Positions 34,777-44,099 are shown, counted from the stretch's first letter. The stretch is 51,244 nt of DNA from an uncultured Selenomonadales bacterium (GCA_947304355.1 CAMZAX010000017.1:1-51244), one strand, 5' to 3'. Numbers and translations are program-made. Notes: generated from the sequence alone by a model not told the origin.

Positions 34777-35800
34777 AAACCAACATGCCTTCGCCGCCGC
34801 CGCGCACAATGACGATAACGCCTTTGTCTTCGAGCGTGCGAATGACGTTGACGACTTTGGTCTGGGCTTCTTCCACGTCGCGAATCTTGACGGGACCCAT
34901 GTAGGAAATTTCTTCCTTGAGCATATCGGCGGCGCGCTTGGACATGTTCTTGTAAATTTTTTCGGCAACGTCGTCGGAAGTCGCCTTCATTGCAAGCGCA
35001 AGGTCTTTGGTGTCGACTTCGCGCAAGACAAGCTGCAACGAACGGTCGTCCAGCAAAATGATGTCCTCGAACACGAACATGAGTTGCTTAATTTCCTCGG
35101 CGAGTTCGGGGTTGTCGACTTCCAGCGATTCGATAATGGCGCGCTCGGTTGCTCTGTCGACGCGGTTGAGGATTTCGACGACAGCAGGGACGCCGCCCGC
35201 GCTCGTGAAGTCTTGGGTTGACAGCGAAGAAATTTTCCGCTCCAAAACGCGTTCGATTTCGCGGATAACGTCCGGCGACGTTCTGTCCATAAGCGCGATA
35301 CGCTTTGCAACGTCGGACTGCGAATCGATTGACAAGCCGCTCATGACGATACCGGCTTGGTCGGGCGACAGATACGCCATAACCAGCGCGATGGTCTGCG
35401 GGTGTTCGTTCTGCAGGAAGTTCAGCAGTTGTGACGGGTCGGTCTTGCGCAGGAACTCGAACGGGCGCACCTGCAGGCTCGTCGTGAGTCGTTTGAGTAT
35501 ATCGGTCGCCTTTTCCGCGCCGAGAGCTTTTTCAAGAACGGATTGCGCGTATTCAAGCCCGCCGGTTGAAATGTAGTCGTTAGCCATCATCAGCTGATAG
35601 AATTCGCTGATAACCATGTTTTTCTTTTCGATGCTGACTTGCTTGTTGTTGGCGATGTCAAGGGTGATTGCTTCGATTTCTTCTTCGTCCATGTGCGCGA
35701 AAACTTTTGCCGCGTAGTCGCCGCCGAGAGCGATAAAGAGAATCGCCGCCTTTTCGTGAGCTGACATGGGTTTGGGCTCGCTGTACATATCGTCCGCCAT
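34775..35800 (-). CDS. fliG: Flagellar motor switch protein FliG
   Basis: 341 aa. ATG at 35800 with GGAGGTAAT upstream. C-ring rotor protein that receives torque from MotA. KPMSAHEKAAILFIALGGDYAAKVFAHM (FliG-N), EHPQTIALVMAYLSPDQAG (EHPQ motif of the middle domain) and MFVFEDIILLDDRSLQLVLREV (FliG-C, with the charged torque helix) are present. Usual length. Confidence 0.97.
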   Translation of the reverse strand: MADDMYSEPKPMSAHEKAAILFIALGGDYAAKVFAHMDEEEIEAITLDIANNKQVSIEKKNMVISEFYQLMMANDYISTGGLEYAQSVLEKALGAEKATDILKRLTTSLQVRPFEFLRKTDPSQLLNFLQNEHPQTIALVMAYLSPDQAGIVMSGLSIDSQSDVAKRIALMDRTSPDVIREIERVLERKISSLSTQDFTSAGGVPAVVEILNRVDRATERAIIESLEVDNPELAEEIKQLMFVFEDIILLDDRSLQLVLREVDTKDLALAMKATSDDVAEKIYKNMSKRAADMLKEEISYMGPVKIRDVEEAQTKVVNVIRTLEDKGVIVIVRGGGEGMLV

Positions 35801-35823
35801 GTTATTACCTCCGTTCAAAAGAA

Positions 35824-35892
35824 AAGGGACAAGGGATTAGGGACAAGGGACAAGAAAAAACTTGTCCCTTAACCCTTGTCCCTTGTCCCTAA
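35824..35892. repeat. Palindromic heptamer element (GGGACAA/TTGTCCC)
   Basis: Arms of GGGACAA and TTGTCCC units about a six-A loop, between fliG and fliF. The same unit family is inside purL and the mqnE-like gene. Confidence 0.9.
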
Positions 35893-35898
35893 AACAAA

Positions 35899-37665
35899 TC
35901 ACTCGTCTTCGATGAGCCACATCTTGATAAGCCAAGCGACTTCTTCGGGCTTCTCGTCGATTAGTTTCAAGATAGCTTCTTTCTCCATGTTGTGTTGACG
36001 TTCTTCGGGTGTGAGACCGTCGTCTTCATCTTCCTCGTCTTCGTCTTCGGAGGCAACGCCGCCGCCTTTGACGCCCGCGACGCCTTCCGCGACGCCTTCC
36101 GCCGTGATACCCATTGCCGCCAATTCCGACGCACGCGCTTCGGCTTCGGCAAGGCGTTGTTCGATTTGCTCCGCCTCGATGCGCTTTTGCTCCATCTCTT
36201 CGGCGCGCCGCTTTTCTTCCTCGGCTTTAAGAGCCGCCTCTTTCGCCAACCGTTCAGCCTCAAGCTTAGCCTCAAGAGCCGCCTGACGCTCTTTGCGTTT
36301 GCGCCAGCGATACATAAGGAAACCGCCCAACAATAATGCCGCAAGTAAAATCATAGCCGCAATCTCCGTGTAGAAAATCCTGTCTTTGCGTAATTGTTCA
36401 AGCCGCGCCGCTTCAGCCTGTTGGTCGATAAGGCTGGTGTCAAACGGCATGGGCTCGACGGAAATGGTGTCGCCGCGTGCCTCGTTGATACCCGCCGCAG
36501 AACTTACGGCTCTAAGCAAGCCTTCCTGCTGAAGTTCGGTGATTTCGTCGCTGACCAAGACGGCAACGGTAAGGCGGCGAATGGAGCCGGGCGACGCTAT
36601 GATTTTCTGGTTTTCCTCGTTTATCTCGTAATTGCGCGTCGACTCTTTGCGCTCGTATTCGGCGTTGGCGTTTCGTTCCTCGGCGACGTAACCGGGGATA
36701 TTTGCTTGCACGCCTGCGGGACCTCCGGGCATGTTCGATTCGCCGCTGTAGCTTTCGCTGATGTCCTGTTGGCTGCGAATGATACCCGATTCGTCGACCA
36801 CGGGCGTGAAAGTTTGACGGTCAACTTTCCTGTCGTCGAAGTCAAGTTCCACGCTGACACGCACGAAAGCGTTGCCCTCGCCGAGCGTCTTGTCCAGCAT
36901 GGTTTGAATATTTTGCTGAATGTGATCGCGCACCCGTTTGGTCATTTCAATCTGGTTGAGCGTCCGCAAGTTTTGCGCGTTTTGCTTTTCAAGTTCGTCG
37001 TCGTCGCTCTTGTTTAGGATGTTGCCCTGTTCGTCGACGATGGTGATATTTTCGGGCGCGAGCCCTTGAACGCTGTGGCTGACAAGATTGACAATGCCTT
37101 TGACTTCGGGCACGGTCAATTTGGTTTCGGGTTTAAGCATCAACAGGATTGACGCCGTCGCGGGCTTTTCATTTTTTTTGTAGAGACTGTCCTCCGGCAA
37201 AACGATATGAACGCGCGCCTTGTCCACGCTGTCCAAGTGTTCGATTGTGCGCGTCAGCTCCCCTTGAAGGGCTTGAAGGTAATTAACTTTATTTTGGAAC
37301 TCCGTGACGCCGAGCTTGCTGTCGTCGAACAGTTCAAACCCTTTATTGCCGCGCGGCAGTCCCGCACTCGCCAACTCAAGCCTAAGGTCGTGCACTTGCG
37401 TGACGGGGACGAGGATTGTCGCGCCGCGTTTATCTTCAATAAGTTCATAAGGGACGCCCGTTTCTTTCAGGCTGTTCACAACGTCGCCGGCGTCTTTCGT
37501 CTCCAAATTGGTATACAGCGGCACATATTCGGGCTTGCTGCCGTACCAGAAACTGATTCCGACAAAGGCAAGTATCAGCGCGATTATCCCGCCGATAAAA
37601 GCGTAACGTTGCTTTTTGTCGAATCTGTTCCAGAGCTCCCGAAGCCGCTCCCTCCAATTCGCCAA
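35899..37665 (-). CDS. fliF: Flagellar MS-ring protein FliF
   Basis: 588 aa, TTG at 37665 with AAAGGA about 9 nt upstream; the open frame extends to 37704 through repeat sequence. Forms the MS ring, the base of the flagellum. N-terminal membrane helix (YAFIGGIIALILAFVGISFW), YxPLYTNL, GLPRGNKGFELFDDSKLGVTEFQNKVNYLQALQGELTRTIEHLDSVDKARVHIVLPE-type ring-building motif, and a C-terminal membrane helix near residue 435. An unusually long cytoplasmic tail rich in Glu, Ala and Lys (ALEAKLEAERLAKEAALKAEEE) precedes the acidic FliG-binding end. Confidence 0.95.
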   Translation of the reverse strand: MANWRERLRELWNRFDKKQRYAFIGGIIALILAFVGISFWYGSKPEYVPLYTNLETKDAGDVVNSLKETGVPYELIEDKRGATILVPVTQVHDLRLELASAGLPRGNKGFELFDDSKLGVTEFQNKVNYLQALQGELTRTIEHLDSVDKARVHIVLPEDSLYKKNEKPATASILLMLKPETKLTVPEVKGIVNLVSHSVQGLAPENITIVDEQGNILNKSDDDELEKQNAQNLRTLNQIEMTKRVRDHIQQNIQTMLDKTLGEGNAFVRVSVELDFDDRKVDRQTFTPVVDESGIIRSQQDISESYSGESNMPGGPAGVQANIPGYVAEERNANAEYERKESTRNYEINEENQKIIASPGSIRRLTVAVLVSDEITELQQEGLLRAVSSAAGINEARGDTISVEPMPFDTSLIDQQAEAARLEQLRKDRIFYTEIAAMILLAALLLGGFLMYRWRKRKERQAALEAKLEAERLAKEAALKAEEEKRRAEEMEQKRIEAEQIEQRLAEAEARASELAAMGITAEGVAEGVAGVKGGGVASEDEDEEDEDDGLTPEERQHNMEKEAILKLIDEKPEEVAWLIKMWLIEDE

Positions 37666-37680
37666 TAAACTCAGTCCTTT

Positions 37681-37757
37681 CCAGGAACAAGGGACAAGGG
37701 ACAAGGGACCAGCAGGGTTTAGATACTAGTCCCCGGTTCCTAATCCCTAGTCCCTAC
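37681..37757. repeat. Palindromic heptamer element between fliF and fliE
   Basis: Units GGGACAA and, on the other arm, TAGTCCC/GGTTCCT, with an imperfect centre. Abuts the fliE stop codon. Confidence 0.85.
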
Positions 37758-38059
37758 TACACCTGCATACGCATGATTTCTTGATATGCCGCCGTAGCAC
37801 GGTTTCGCAACTGGAGAGTTAATTGGAGCGCGATTTCCGCTTTTTGAGAGGCAACCACAACTTGAGAGACATCCTCTATCCTGCCGGCAGCCAATGCCGC
37901 GTTGAGTCGTTCGGATTCAAGTTTGAGTTCGTTGGTTTTCTTCAGGGCGTCGACGACGTATTGCCCGAAAGATTTAACGGGCTCGTCGACTTTTTTTTCG
38001 CCAATGTGACTGTGTGCGCTCATTTTCACGGGCGTCATTTCCAACGGCGTTATCTCCAT
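37757..38059 (-). CDS. fliE: Flagellar hook-basal body protein FliE
   Basis: 100 aa, ATG with AAGGTGA upstream. Adapter between the MS ring and the rod. SFGQYVVDALKKTNELKLESERLNAALAAG and EIALQLTLQLRNRATAAYQEIMRMQV are diagnostic. Confidence 0.93.
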   Translation of the reverse strand: MEITPLEMTPVKMSAHSHIGEKKVDEPVKSFGQYVVDALKKTNELKLESERLNAALAAGRIEDVSQVVVASQKAEIALQLTLQLRNRATAAYQEIMRMQV

Positions 38060-38098
38060 ATCGTCACCTTCCTTTTAAAGTCGGGAGTTTCCAACGGC

Positions 38099-38548
38099 TT
38101 ACTTGCCGATGTCCAACGCTTTTGTAATCATTGCCTTGGCGGCGGTTATCGCGGTTGAATTCGCCTCATAAGCGCGTTGGGCGGTAATCATATCGATCAT
38201 TTCGCTGACCATGTTGACGTTGGGCTTTTCGACGTAGCCGTCGGCGTTGGCGTCGGGATGCCCCGGGTCGTAGACAAGCGGACCGGGCGTATCGTCCTCG
38301 GCGATTTCGACGGCGCGGACGCCTTCGCTTGCTTGGCGACTCATGCCGACAGCTTTCATAAGCGTTTGCTCGAAAGATTTTGGCTCGCGCTCTCGCGGCT
38401 CGAAGACAACGTATCGGCGTCTGTAAGCCCCGCCGCGGTCGGTGCGCGTCGTGTTCGCGTTGGCGATATTGTTTGAAATAACGTCCATTCGTAATCGCTC
38501 GGCAGTCAAGCCCGAAGCCGAAGCGTCAATTCCCAAAAACAATCCCAT
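38099..38548 (-). CDS. flgC: Flagellar basal-body rod protein FlgC
   Basis: 149 aa. Proximal rod protein. GIDASASGLTAERLRMDVISNNIANANTTRTDRGGAYRRRYVVFE and VEKPNVNMVSEMIDMITAQRAYEANSTAITAAKAM are the conserved N- and C-terminal helices. Follows flgB after a heptamer tract. Confidence 0.96.
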   Translation of the reverse strand: MGLFLGIDASASGLTAERLRMDVISNNIANANTTRTDRGGAYRRRYVVFEPREREPKSFEQTLMKAVGMSRQASEGVRAVEIAEDDTPGPLVYDPGHPDANADGYVEKPNVNMVSEMIDMITAQRAYEANSTAITAAKAMITKALDIGK

Positions 38549-38561
38549 AAAATTTTTCTCC

Positions 38562-38597
38562 TCTAGTTCCCAGTTCCTAGTTCCTAGTCCCTAGTTA
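38562..38597. repeat. Heptamer tract (TAGTTCC/TAGTCCC) between flgC and flgB
   Basis: About five units; ends at the flgB stop codon (38595-38597). Confidence 0.85.
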
Positions 38598-39020
38598 TTG
38601 TTGCCCGCTGGTAATGGCGTTTCTCATTGTGGTGACGTAGCCGCCGAACTGCGTGGCAATCGCGTTGTAGTAAAGTTGATTCTTCGCCAACGACGCCATT
38701 TCAATATCGATGTCGACGTTGTTTTTGTCCATGCGCATTGTCGTGGAATTGTCCTGCACGATTTGCGGCTCGGCGTGGAATGCAAGAGGCTCAAACGGCA
38801 AATGTTTATCGTGCGTCCGTACAAGTTTCAACTTCCCGTCGGGTTCTTCGTCGTAAATTTCTCGCGCCAACAGCTCTTCAAACTCTACGACCGATCTTTT
38901 GTAATTCGGCGTATTGACGTTCGCAATGTTGTCGGCAATGACTTCCTGCCGAATGTTCGCCGCCGTCATGGCTCGCGGCAGATAATTAAAATTCGACGAA
39001 TTAAAGATTTGCTCAAGCAC
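38595..39020 (-). CDS. flgB: Flagellar basal-body rod protein FlgB
   Basis: 141 aa, GTG at 39020; AAAGGTGAG lies 12-15 nt upstream, slightly far, so the start is likely but not certain. First gene of the flagellar operon and first rod protein. FNYLPRAMTAANIRQEVIADNIANVNTPNYKRSVVEFEELLA and DIDIEMASLAKNQLYYNAIATQFGGYVTTMRNAI are typical. Confidence 0.94.
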   Translation of the reverse strand: MLEQIFNSSNFNYLPRAMTAANIRQEVIADNIANVNTPNYKRSVVEFEELLAREIYDEEPDGKLKLVRTHDKHLPFEPLAFHAEPQIVQDNSTTMRMDKNNVDIDIEMASLAKNQLYYNAIATQFGGYVTTMRNAITSGQQ

Positions 39021-39086
39021 GCCTGTTTCACTCACCTTTCCGGCTGTTCGTTTGATAAGTACGATGTTCCGAAAAAATCTTTGTCG

Positions 39087-39115
39087 ATTGTACAACAGAA
39101 AAAAACTTTGTTCAA
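39087..39115 (-). promoter_or_regulatory. Sigma-A promoter of the flagellar operon
   Basis: On the minus strand TTGAAC (39115-39110), 17-nt spacer, TACAAT (39092-39087), about 65 nt upstream of flgB. Confidence 0.75.
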
Positions 39116-39268
39116 CCTTGCCGATAAAAATCGCAAATAAGCTTTTCAATGTTGTTTATAATTTTCCTTTAGCAGGCTCAAAAAAATTTTTGGCGGGCGG
39201 TAGGGATTAGCAACGGCGGGTAGAAATTTTAGGCGCAACGATAATCTTTAGTGGGAGTCTTTAAACTG

Positions 39269-40396
39269 ATGAATCGCAGAAATTTTATACGCAACCTTTT
39301 AATCGGCGGCGCGGGCTTGGCGGCGGCTGCGGGCGGCGGAATTTTTTATTACGTGCGCCAACCGCAATTCGGGCGACTGCCGACGGGCTCGCGGCTCGAA
39401 AAAATTTTGGCGTCCCCGCATTACTTCGGCGACCACTTTGAATGTCTCACGCCCGTCAAAGTCATGAGCGACGACGTTCACGAAAAAGAAAATCGAATCG
39501 CCGCGACGTGGAAATTTCTTTTCGGCGACAAGACCGGTTTGGTGCCGACCGCGCCCGTGCCGACCGTCAAGACCGATTTGAATTCGCTCGGCAACGACGA
39601 CTGCGCCGTTTGGATGGGTCACTCGACGATTTATCTGCAACTCGCCGGACGAAAAATTTTGCTCGACCCGGTGTTTTCGCCGTACGCCTCGCCGATTTTT
39701 TTCGTCAATCGCGCGTTCGCGGGCAGCAACGTCTACACCGCCGCCGACTTCCCGACCATTGACATCTTGGCGATAACGCACGACCATTGGGATCATCTCG
39801 ACTACCCGACAATCAGCGCGCTCAAGCCCAAAATCAAAACCGTGCTGTGTCCGCTGGGCGTTGGCGAATATTTTGAGCAATGGGGCTTCGACGCCGAAAA
39901 AATTATCGAAGACGATTGGGACGCCGTGATTGACTTCGGACACGGCTTGACGGCGCACATTTTGCCGAGCCAACATTTTTCGGGACGCATGTTGACGCAG
40001 AATCCGACCGAGTGGTGCGCGTTCGCCTTCGTCACGCCCGCGCGAAAAATTTTTTGTTCGGGCGACGGCGGCTACTCTGAGCACTTCCGCGACATCGGCA
40101 AAAAGTTCGGCGGCTTCGACTTGGCGTTCATGGAAAACGGGCAATACAATCGCGCGTGGCACGCGATTCATCTTTTGCCCGACGAGACCGCGCAAGCGTC
40201 CGACGACATTCGCGCCGCAAAGGTCGTGCCGATTCACGCCGGGAAGTTCGCGCTTGCCCGCCACGAATGGAACGCGCCTTACAAAGATTTGCTTGCCGAA
40301 AGTGCGGGAAGAAATTACGAGCTCCTGACCCCGCGCATCGGCGAGTTGATAACTTTCGACCGCGAGCAAAATTTTCAGCTGTGGTTCGATTTTTAA
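39269..40396 (+). CDS. Metallo-beta-lactamase fold hydrolase, N-terminal signal
   Basis: 375 aa, ATG at 39269 (GGGAG 11 nt upstream; a GTG at 39251 is the alternative). N-terminus RRNFIRNLLIGGAGLAAAAGGG looks like a twin-arginine signal or membrane anchor. WMGHSTIYLQLAGRKILLDPVFSPYASP and the Zn motif THDHWDHLD, plus IHAGKF later, put it in the UlaG/NAPE-PLD-like branch. Substrate unknown; phospholipid or nucleotide-like esters are the family range. Divergent from the flagellar operon. Confidence 0.85.
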   Translation: MNRRNFIRNLLIGGAGLAAAAGGGIFYYVRQPQFGRLPTGSRLEKILASPHYFGDHFECLTPVKVMSDDVHEKENRIAATWKFLFGDKTGLVPTAPVPTVKTDLNSLGNDDCAVWMGHSTIYLQLAGRKILLDPVFSPYASPIFFVNRAFAGSNVYTAADFPTIDILAITHDHWDHLDYPTISALKPKIKTVLCPLGVGEYFEQWGFDAEKIIEDDWDAVIDFGHGLTAHILPSQHFSGRMLTQNPTEWCAFAFVTPARKIFCSGDGGYSEHFRDIGKKFGGFDLAFMENGQYNRAWHAIHLLPDETAQASDDIRAAKVVPIHAGKFALARHEWNAPYKDLLAESAGRNYELLTPRIGELITFDREQNFQLWFDF

Positions 40397-40463
40397 GATG
40401 GACAGATGGAAAGATGGACAGATTGACAGCTAAAAACTCTCCATCTACCCATCTACCCATCTA
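40397..40463. repeat. Palindromic octamer element (GATGGACA / CCATCTAC)
   Basis: Four 8-nt units on the left arm and three on the right about a TAAAAACT centre. Period 8 instead of 7 but same architecture as the other elements. Confidence 0.85.
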
Positions 40464-40480
40464 AAACAGGAGGGTTTGTC

Positions 40481-41128
40481 ATGAAAAATCTTATCGTCAT
40501 TAACGGAAGTCCGCGCAGAAATTGGAACACCGCCGAGCTGCTTAAACACGCCGTGAAGGGTGCCGAGGACGCCGGCGCGTCGACCGAATTGGTCAACCTG
40601 TATTCGTTGCACTACAAGGGCTGCACGAGCTGCTTCGCCTGCAAAATTAAGACCCGCCCGCACGGAATCTGCGCCATGAGCGACGACCTGTCGCCCGTCT
40701 TGGAACGCGTCAAAGAGTCCGACGCGATTATCTTCGGTTCGCCGATTTACTTCATGAATCTGTCCGCCGGCATGATTGCGTTTATCGAGCGGCTGTTCTT
40801 TTCAAATTACATTTACAGCGACGAAATCCCGACCGTCTTCCCGAAGAAAATGCCGAGCGCGTTTTTCTACACAATGAACATGACCGAAAAGCAATTCGAG
40901 CAATTCGGCATGAAAGAACGCCTTGGCATGTACGAGCTGTTCACGCGGCGCATCTTGGGCGTCACGCCGAAAATCCTGCGCGCTTACAATACCGTGCAGT
41001 TCAAAGACTATTCGCGCTACGAAAGTTCGATCTTCGACCCCGAAGACAAATTCGCTTACCGTGAGAAACATTTCGCCGAAGACTGCGCGGCAGCTTACGA
41101 AATCGGGCGCGCCTTGGTTGCAGAATGA
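40481..41128 (+). CDS. Flavodoxin-like NAD(P)H-dependent oxidoreductase
   Basis: 215 aa, ATG with AGGAGGG upstream. FMN-binding flavodoxin fold: VINGSPRRNWNTAELLK (phosphate loop), DAIIFGSPIYFMNLSAGM. A Cys cluster (GCTSCFACK, followed by GICAMSD) resembles iron-sulfur flavoproteins. Probable electron-transfer or quinone/metal reductase. 4-nt overlap with the next gene. Confidence 0.85.
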   Translation: MKNLIVINGSPRRNWNTAELLKHAVKGAEDAGASTELVNLYSLHYKGCTSCFACKIKTRPHGICAMSDDLSPVLERVKESDAIIFGSPIYFMNLSAGMIAFIERLFFSNYIYSDEIPTVFPKKMPSAFFYTMNMTEKQFEQFGMKERLGMYELFTRRILGVTPKILRAYNTVQFKDYSRYESSIFDPEDKFAYREKHFAEDCAAAYEIGRALVAE

Positions 41129-41754
41129 TTTACCTGCTTGCAATCGCGGCGGGCGTCGCGTTGGTGTTGCTGTATAAATTTTCGTCGACGCCAAAAAATT
41201 TTATCATCATCTGCACGTTGGTCATCTCCGTGTTCGGCGCGAGCGCGTTCATCCGAATCCAACAGCTTGAGCAGGAACAAATTTCGCGGGCGCAACTTGA
41301 GGAACTGCAGGCGCAACAAAAAATCTTCGGCGAATGGTACGCGGCTTATCAAAAGCACATCGACCGCCTCGATCGAAATTGGCAGTCGTATCACAACATC
41401 ATTGACGGCTTGCAGTCCGTCGACGCGCAGACTTTTAACGCCGAGGCGACCAATGCGCGCTTAAAGGATTTGGAGCAGGACGCCGTTGACGAACAAGTTC
41501 AAATCCACATGCTGACCGCGCCGCAGGGTTTGGACAGCGAAATTCGCGCCCGCGTCGACGCCGTGATTCAAAAGACGCAACTTTATGCCGAGGCGCAGAC
41601 TCGCACAATCAGCCTGTCCGAAAACGCCTCCGTGCCGCCCGTCGACTTGGATACGTTGCGCCTGAGCCTCAACGACATCATGATTCGCGAATCGCCCGAA
41701 GGTCTTTTCACCGCGCAGGAAATTTCGGCAATACGCGCCGCATTAGGTGATTGA
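41125..41754 (+). CDS. Membrane protein with coiled coil, unknown
   Basis: 209 aa. Two hydrophobic segments at the N-terminus (IYLLAIAAGVALVLLY and IIICTLVISVFGASAF), then about 130 residues of coiled coil (QLEQEQISRAQLEELQAQQK). No known domain. Lies between the flavodoxin gene and ribF, with overlaps or near-overlaps to both, so transcribed with them. Confidence 0.75.
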   Translation: MIYLLAIAAGVALVLLYKFSSTPKNFIIICTLVISVFGASAFIRIQQLEQEQISRAQLEELQAQQKIFGEWYAAYQKHIDRLDRNWQSYHNIIDGLQSVDAQTFNAEATNARLKDLEQDAVDEQVQIHMLTAPQGLDSEIRARVDAVIQKTQLYAEAQTRTISLSENASVPPVDLDTLRLSLNDIMIRESPEGLFTAQEISAIRAALGD

Positions 41755-41755
41755 A

Positions 41756-42679
41756 TTGGAAATCATAAAAAAACTTACCGGCTTGACAAAAAAATATCCG
41801 CACCCGGTCGTCGCGCTCGGCATGTTCGACGGCGTTCACTTGGGGCACGCTGCCGTTATCGGGCACGCTGTCGACGTTGCCAAAACAATCGGCGGCACCG
41901 CGCTGGTCTTCACGTTCTCGAATCACCCGCTGACGGTTATCGCGCCCGACGACGCGCCGCTTATGATCGGCAGCAAAAATCTCCGCCGCGAAATTTTTGA
42001 CGGCTTGGGCGTCGACGTGCTGATTGAAATTCCCTTCACGAAGGATTTCAGCCGCAAATCGCCCGAAGAATTTTTGGAACTCCTTCAAGAAAAAATCGCG
42101 CCCGCTTACGTCGTCACAGGACCGAATTACACGTTCGGGCGGTTCGGGCGCGGCAACGGGCGTCTGCTCCTGCGCGAGGCTCACGCTTACGGCTTCAAAG
42201 CGGAAGTTTGTCAGGCGTTCACCGTCGACAGAAAAATCGTCAGCAGCACGCGGATTCGCGCTTTGATTGCGGCGGGCGACTTGGCGGGCGCGAATGAACT
42301 TTTGGGCAGAAATTTCACTTACGCGGGCGAAGTCGTCAACGGCGACAGGCGCGGACGCAAGCTCGGCTTCCCGACGGCGAATCTGGAAATTTCCGATAAA
42401 CGTGCCATGTTGCCCAACGGTGCTTACGTCGTGCGCGTCAAGGTTCGCGGGCAAGACTTCAACGGAATCGCCAATATCGGCGACAATCCCACGTTCAAGG
42501 CGCAACGGCGGCGGTTGGAAGTTTTTATCGACAACTTCAGCGGCGACATCTACGGCGAAGAAATTTTCGTCGGCTTCGTCAGCAAGTTGCGCGACGAAAA
42601 AATTTTTGCCTCCGTCGACGATTTGAAGGCTCAACTGAACGAAGACCTAAGGATAATGCGAAATGCCACAAGCGATTAA
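41756..42679 (+). CDS. ribF: Bifunctional riboflavin kinase / FAD synthetase
   Basis: 307 aa from TTG 41756 (AGGTGA 5 nt upstream); GTG 41747 is the alternative and lacks a site. N-terminal FAD synthetase: GMFDGVHLGH, SNHPLTVI, TGPNYTFGRFGRGN, SSTRIRALI. C-terminal flavokinase: GRKLGFPTANLEI and NGIANIGDNPTF. Makes FMN and FAD. Overlaps rlmD by 17 nt. Confidence 0.95.
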   Translation: MEIIKKLTGLTKKYPHPVVALGMFDGVHLGHAAVIGHAVDVAKTIGGTALVFTFSNHPLTVIAPDDAPLMIGSKNLRREIFDGLGVDVLIEIPFTKDFSRKSPEEFLELLQEKIAPAYVVTGPNYTFGRFGRGNGRLLLREAHAYGFKAEVCQAFTVDRKIVSSTRIRALIAAGDLAGANELLGRNFTYAGEVVNGDRRGRKLGFPTANLEISDKRAMLPNGAYVVRVKVRGQDFNGIANIGDNPTFKAQRRRLEVFIDNFSGDIYGEEIFVGFVSKLRDEKIFASVDDLKAQLNEDLRIMRNATSD

Positions 42680-44099
42680 AATTCACGGACTCGGCTCGTC
42701 GGGCGAAGGCGTCGGCAAACTCGGCGAGCTTATTATTTTTGTCGAAGGCGCGTTGCCCGGCGAAGACGTTCTTGCCGAAATCGAAACGCGCAAAAAAAAT
42801 TACGCGGTCGGTCGTCTCGTCGAAGTCGTCAAGCCGTCGCCCGAACGCGTCGCGCCTTTTTGCCCGCTGTATCAAAATTGCGGCGGCTGTCAACTTCAAC
42901 ACATGAGCTATCCCGCGCAGTTGAAATGGAAACGTCAACAGGTCGTCGACGCGATTGAACGCATCGGCAAGTTTGAAATAGTTAGGAGTGAGGAGTTAGG
43001 AATTAGGAGTTATGACGACGCAAAAACAACTCCTAACTCCTACCTTCTAACTCCTAACTGTAATGACGGCGTTGAAGTCTTCGCGACGCTCGGCATGGAA
43101 AATCCCCTGCGTTATCGCAACAAAATGCAATTCCCCGTCGGTCGCGGCAAGGGCGGCTTGATTGTCGGCTGTTACGCGCGCGGCAGTCACAAAATCATTG
43201 ACGCGTCGTCGTGCCCGATTCAAAACGCCGGCAACGACAAAATCTTGAACGCCGTCCGCACCGTCGCCGAAAAGTTCAAGCTGCAACCCTACGACGAAGA
43301 CACGCACAAAGGTTTCCTGCGCCACGTCATGGGTCGCGTCGGTTCGGGCGGCGAATTGATGATCGTACTCGTCACGGCAAGCTCGAACTTCCCCAACGCA
43401 AAAAATTTCGTCCGCGCCCTGCGAAACGAATTGCCCGAAGTCACGAGCATTCAGCAAAACGTTCAGACCTTCCGCAACAACGTCATACTCGGTCGCGACA
43501 CGAAAGTTTTGTACGGCAAGCCGACGATTCGCGACACGATTGGCGGGCTCAAGTTCAACATATCGGCGCGTTCGTTCTTTCAAGTCAACACGGCGCAAGC
43601 GGAAGTTCTTTACAAGACCGCGCTTGACTTCGCGAATCTGCGCGGCAACGAAACGGTTATCGACGCGTACTGCGGCACGGGCACAATCGGCTTGTTCATG
43701 GCGCGCAAAGCCCGCAAGGTTATCGGCGTGGAGGTCGTCAGTTCAGCCGTCGCCGACGCCATTAAAAACGCGCGCGAAAACAAAATCCGCAACGCCGAAT
43801 TCATAACGGGCGACGCCGTGAAAATTTTGCCGCGCCTGTTCGACGCCGGGACTTATGCCGAAGTCGTCGTCGTTGACCCGCCCCGCGCAGGTTGCGACGG
43901 AAAAGTTTTGGAGACCTTCGCCGCAATGGAGCCCGAAAAAATTGTTTACGTGTCGTGCAATCCCGCGACGCTCGCCCGCGATTTGAAAATTCTTGACGGC
44001 TTGGGCTATCGGACAAAAAAAATTCAGCCTGTCGACATGTTTCCGTTCACGTCACATGTCGAGGCTGTTGCACAAATTTTTAAGCAAGCGTCGCGTTAA
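42663..44099 (+). CDS. rlmD: 23S rRNA (uracil-C5)-methyltransferase RlmD-type
   Basis: 478 aa. TRAM-like N-terminus, Fe-S Cys motif CPLYQNCGGCQLQH (about 67-80), SAM domain YCGTGTIGLFMA and VVDPPRAGCDGKVL, with the nucleophile in YVSCNPATLARD. Methylates U1939 or an equivalent in 23S rRNA. Residues 107-132 (VRSEELGIRSYDDAK and on) are an insert encoded by a 78-nt palindromic element in the loop after the cluster domain; flanks continue normally (KFEI before, FATLGMENPLRYRNKM after). RumA or RlmCD identity not separable here. Confidence 0.92.
   Translation: MPQAIKIHGLGSSGEGVGKLGELIIFVEGALPGEDVLAEIETRKKNYAVGRLVEVVKPSPERVAPFCPLYQNCGGCQLQHMSYPAQLKWKRQQVVDAIERIGKFEIVRSEELGIRSYDDAKTTPNSYLLTPNCNDGVEVFATLGMENPLRYRNKMQFPVGRGKGGLIVGCYARGSHKIIDASSCPIQNAGNDKILNAVRTVAEKFKLQPYDEDTHKGFLRHVMGRVGSGGELMIVLVTASSNFPNAKNFVRALRNELPEVTSIQQNVQTFRNNVILGRDTKVLYGKPTIRDTIGGLKFNISARSFFQVNTAQAEVLYKTALDFANLRGNETVIDAYCGTGTIGLFMARKARKVIGVEVVSSAVADAIKNARENKIRNAEFITGDAVKILPRLFDAGTYAEVVVVDPPRAGCDGKVLETFAAMEPEKIVYVSCNPATLARDLKILDGLGYRTKKIQPVDMFPFTSHVEAVAQIFKQASR
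42981..43058. repeat. 78-nt palindromic heptamer element inside rlmD
   Basis: Left arm 42981-43011, 16-nt loop (ATGACGACGCAAAAAC), right arm 43028-43058. The arms match as inverted repeats at 27 of 31 positions. Same length, loop and codon phase as the glyQS copy. Confidence 0.92.
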
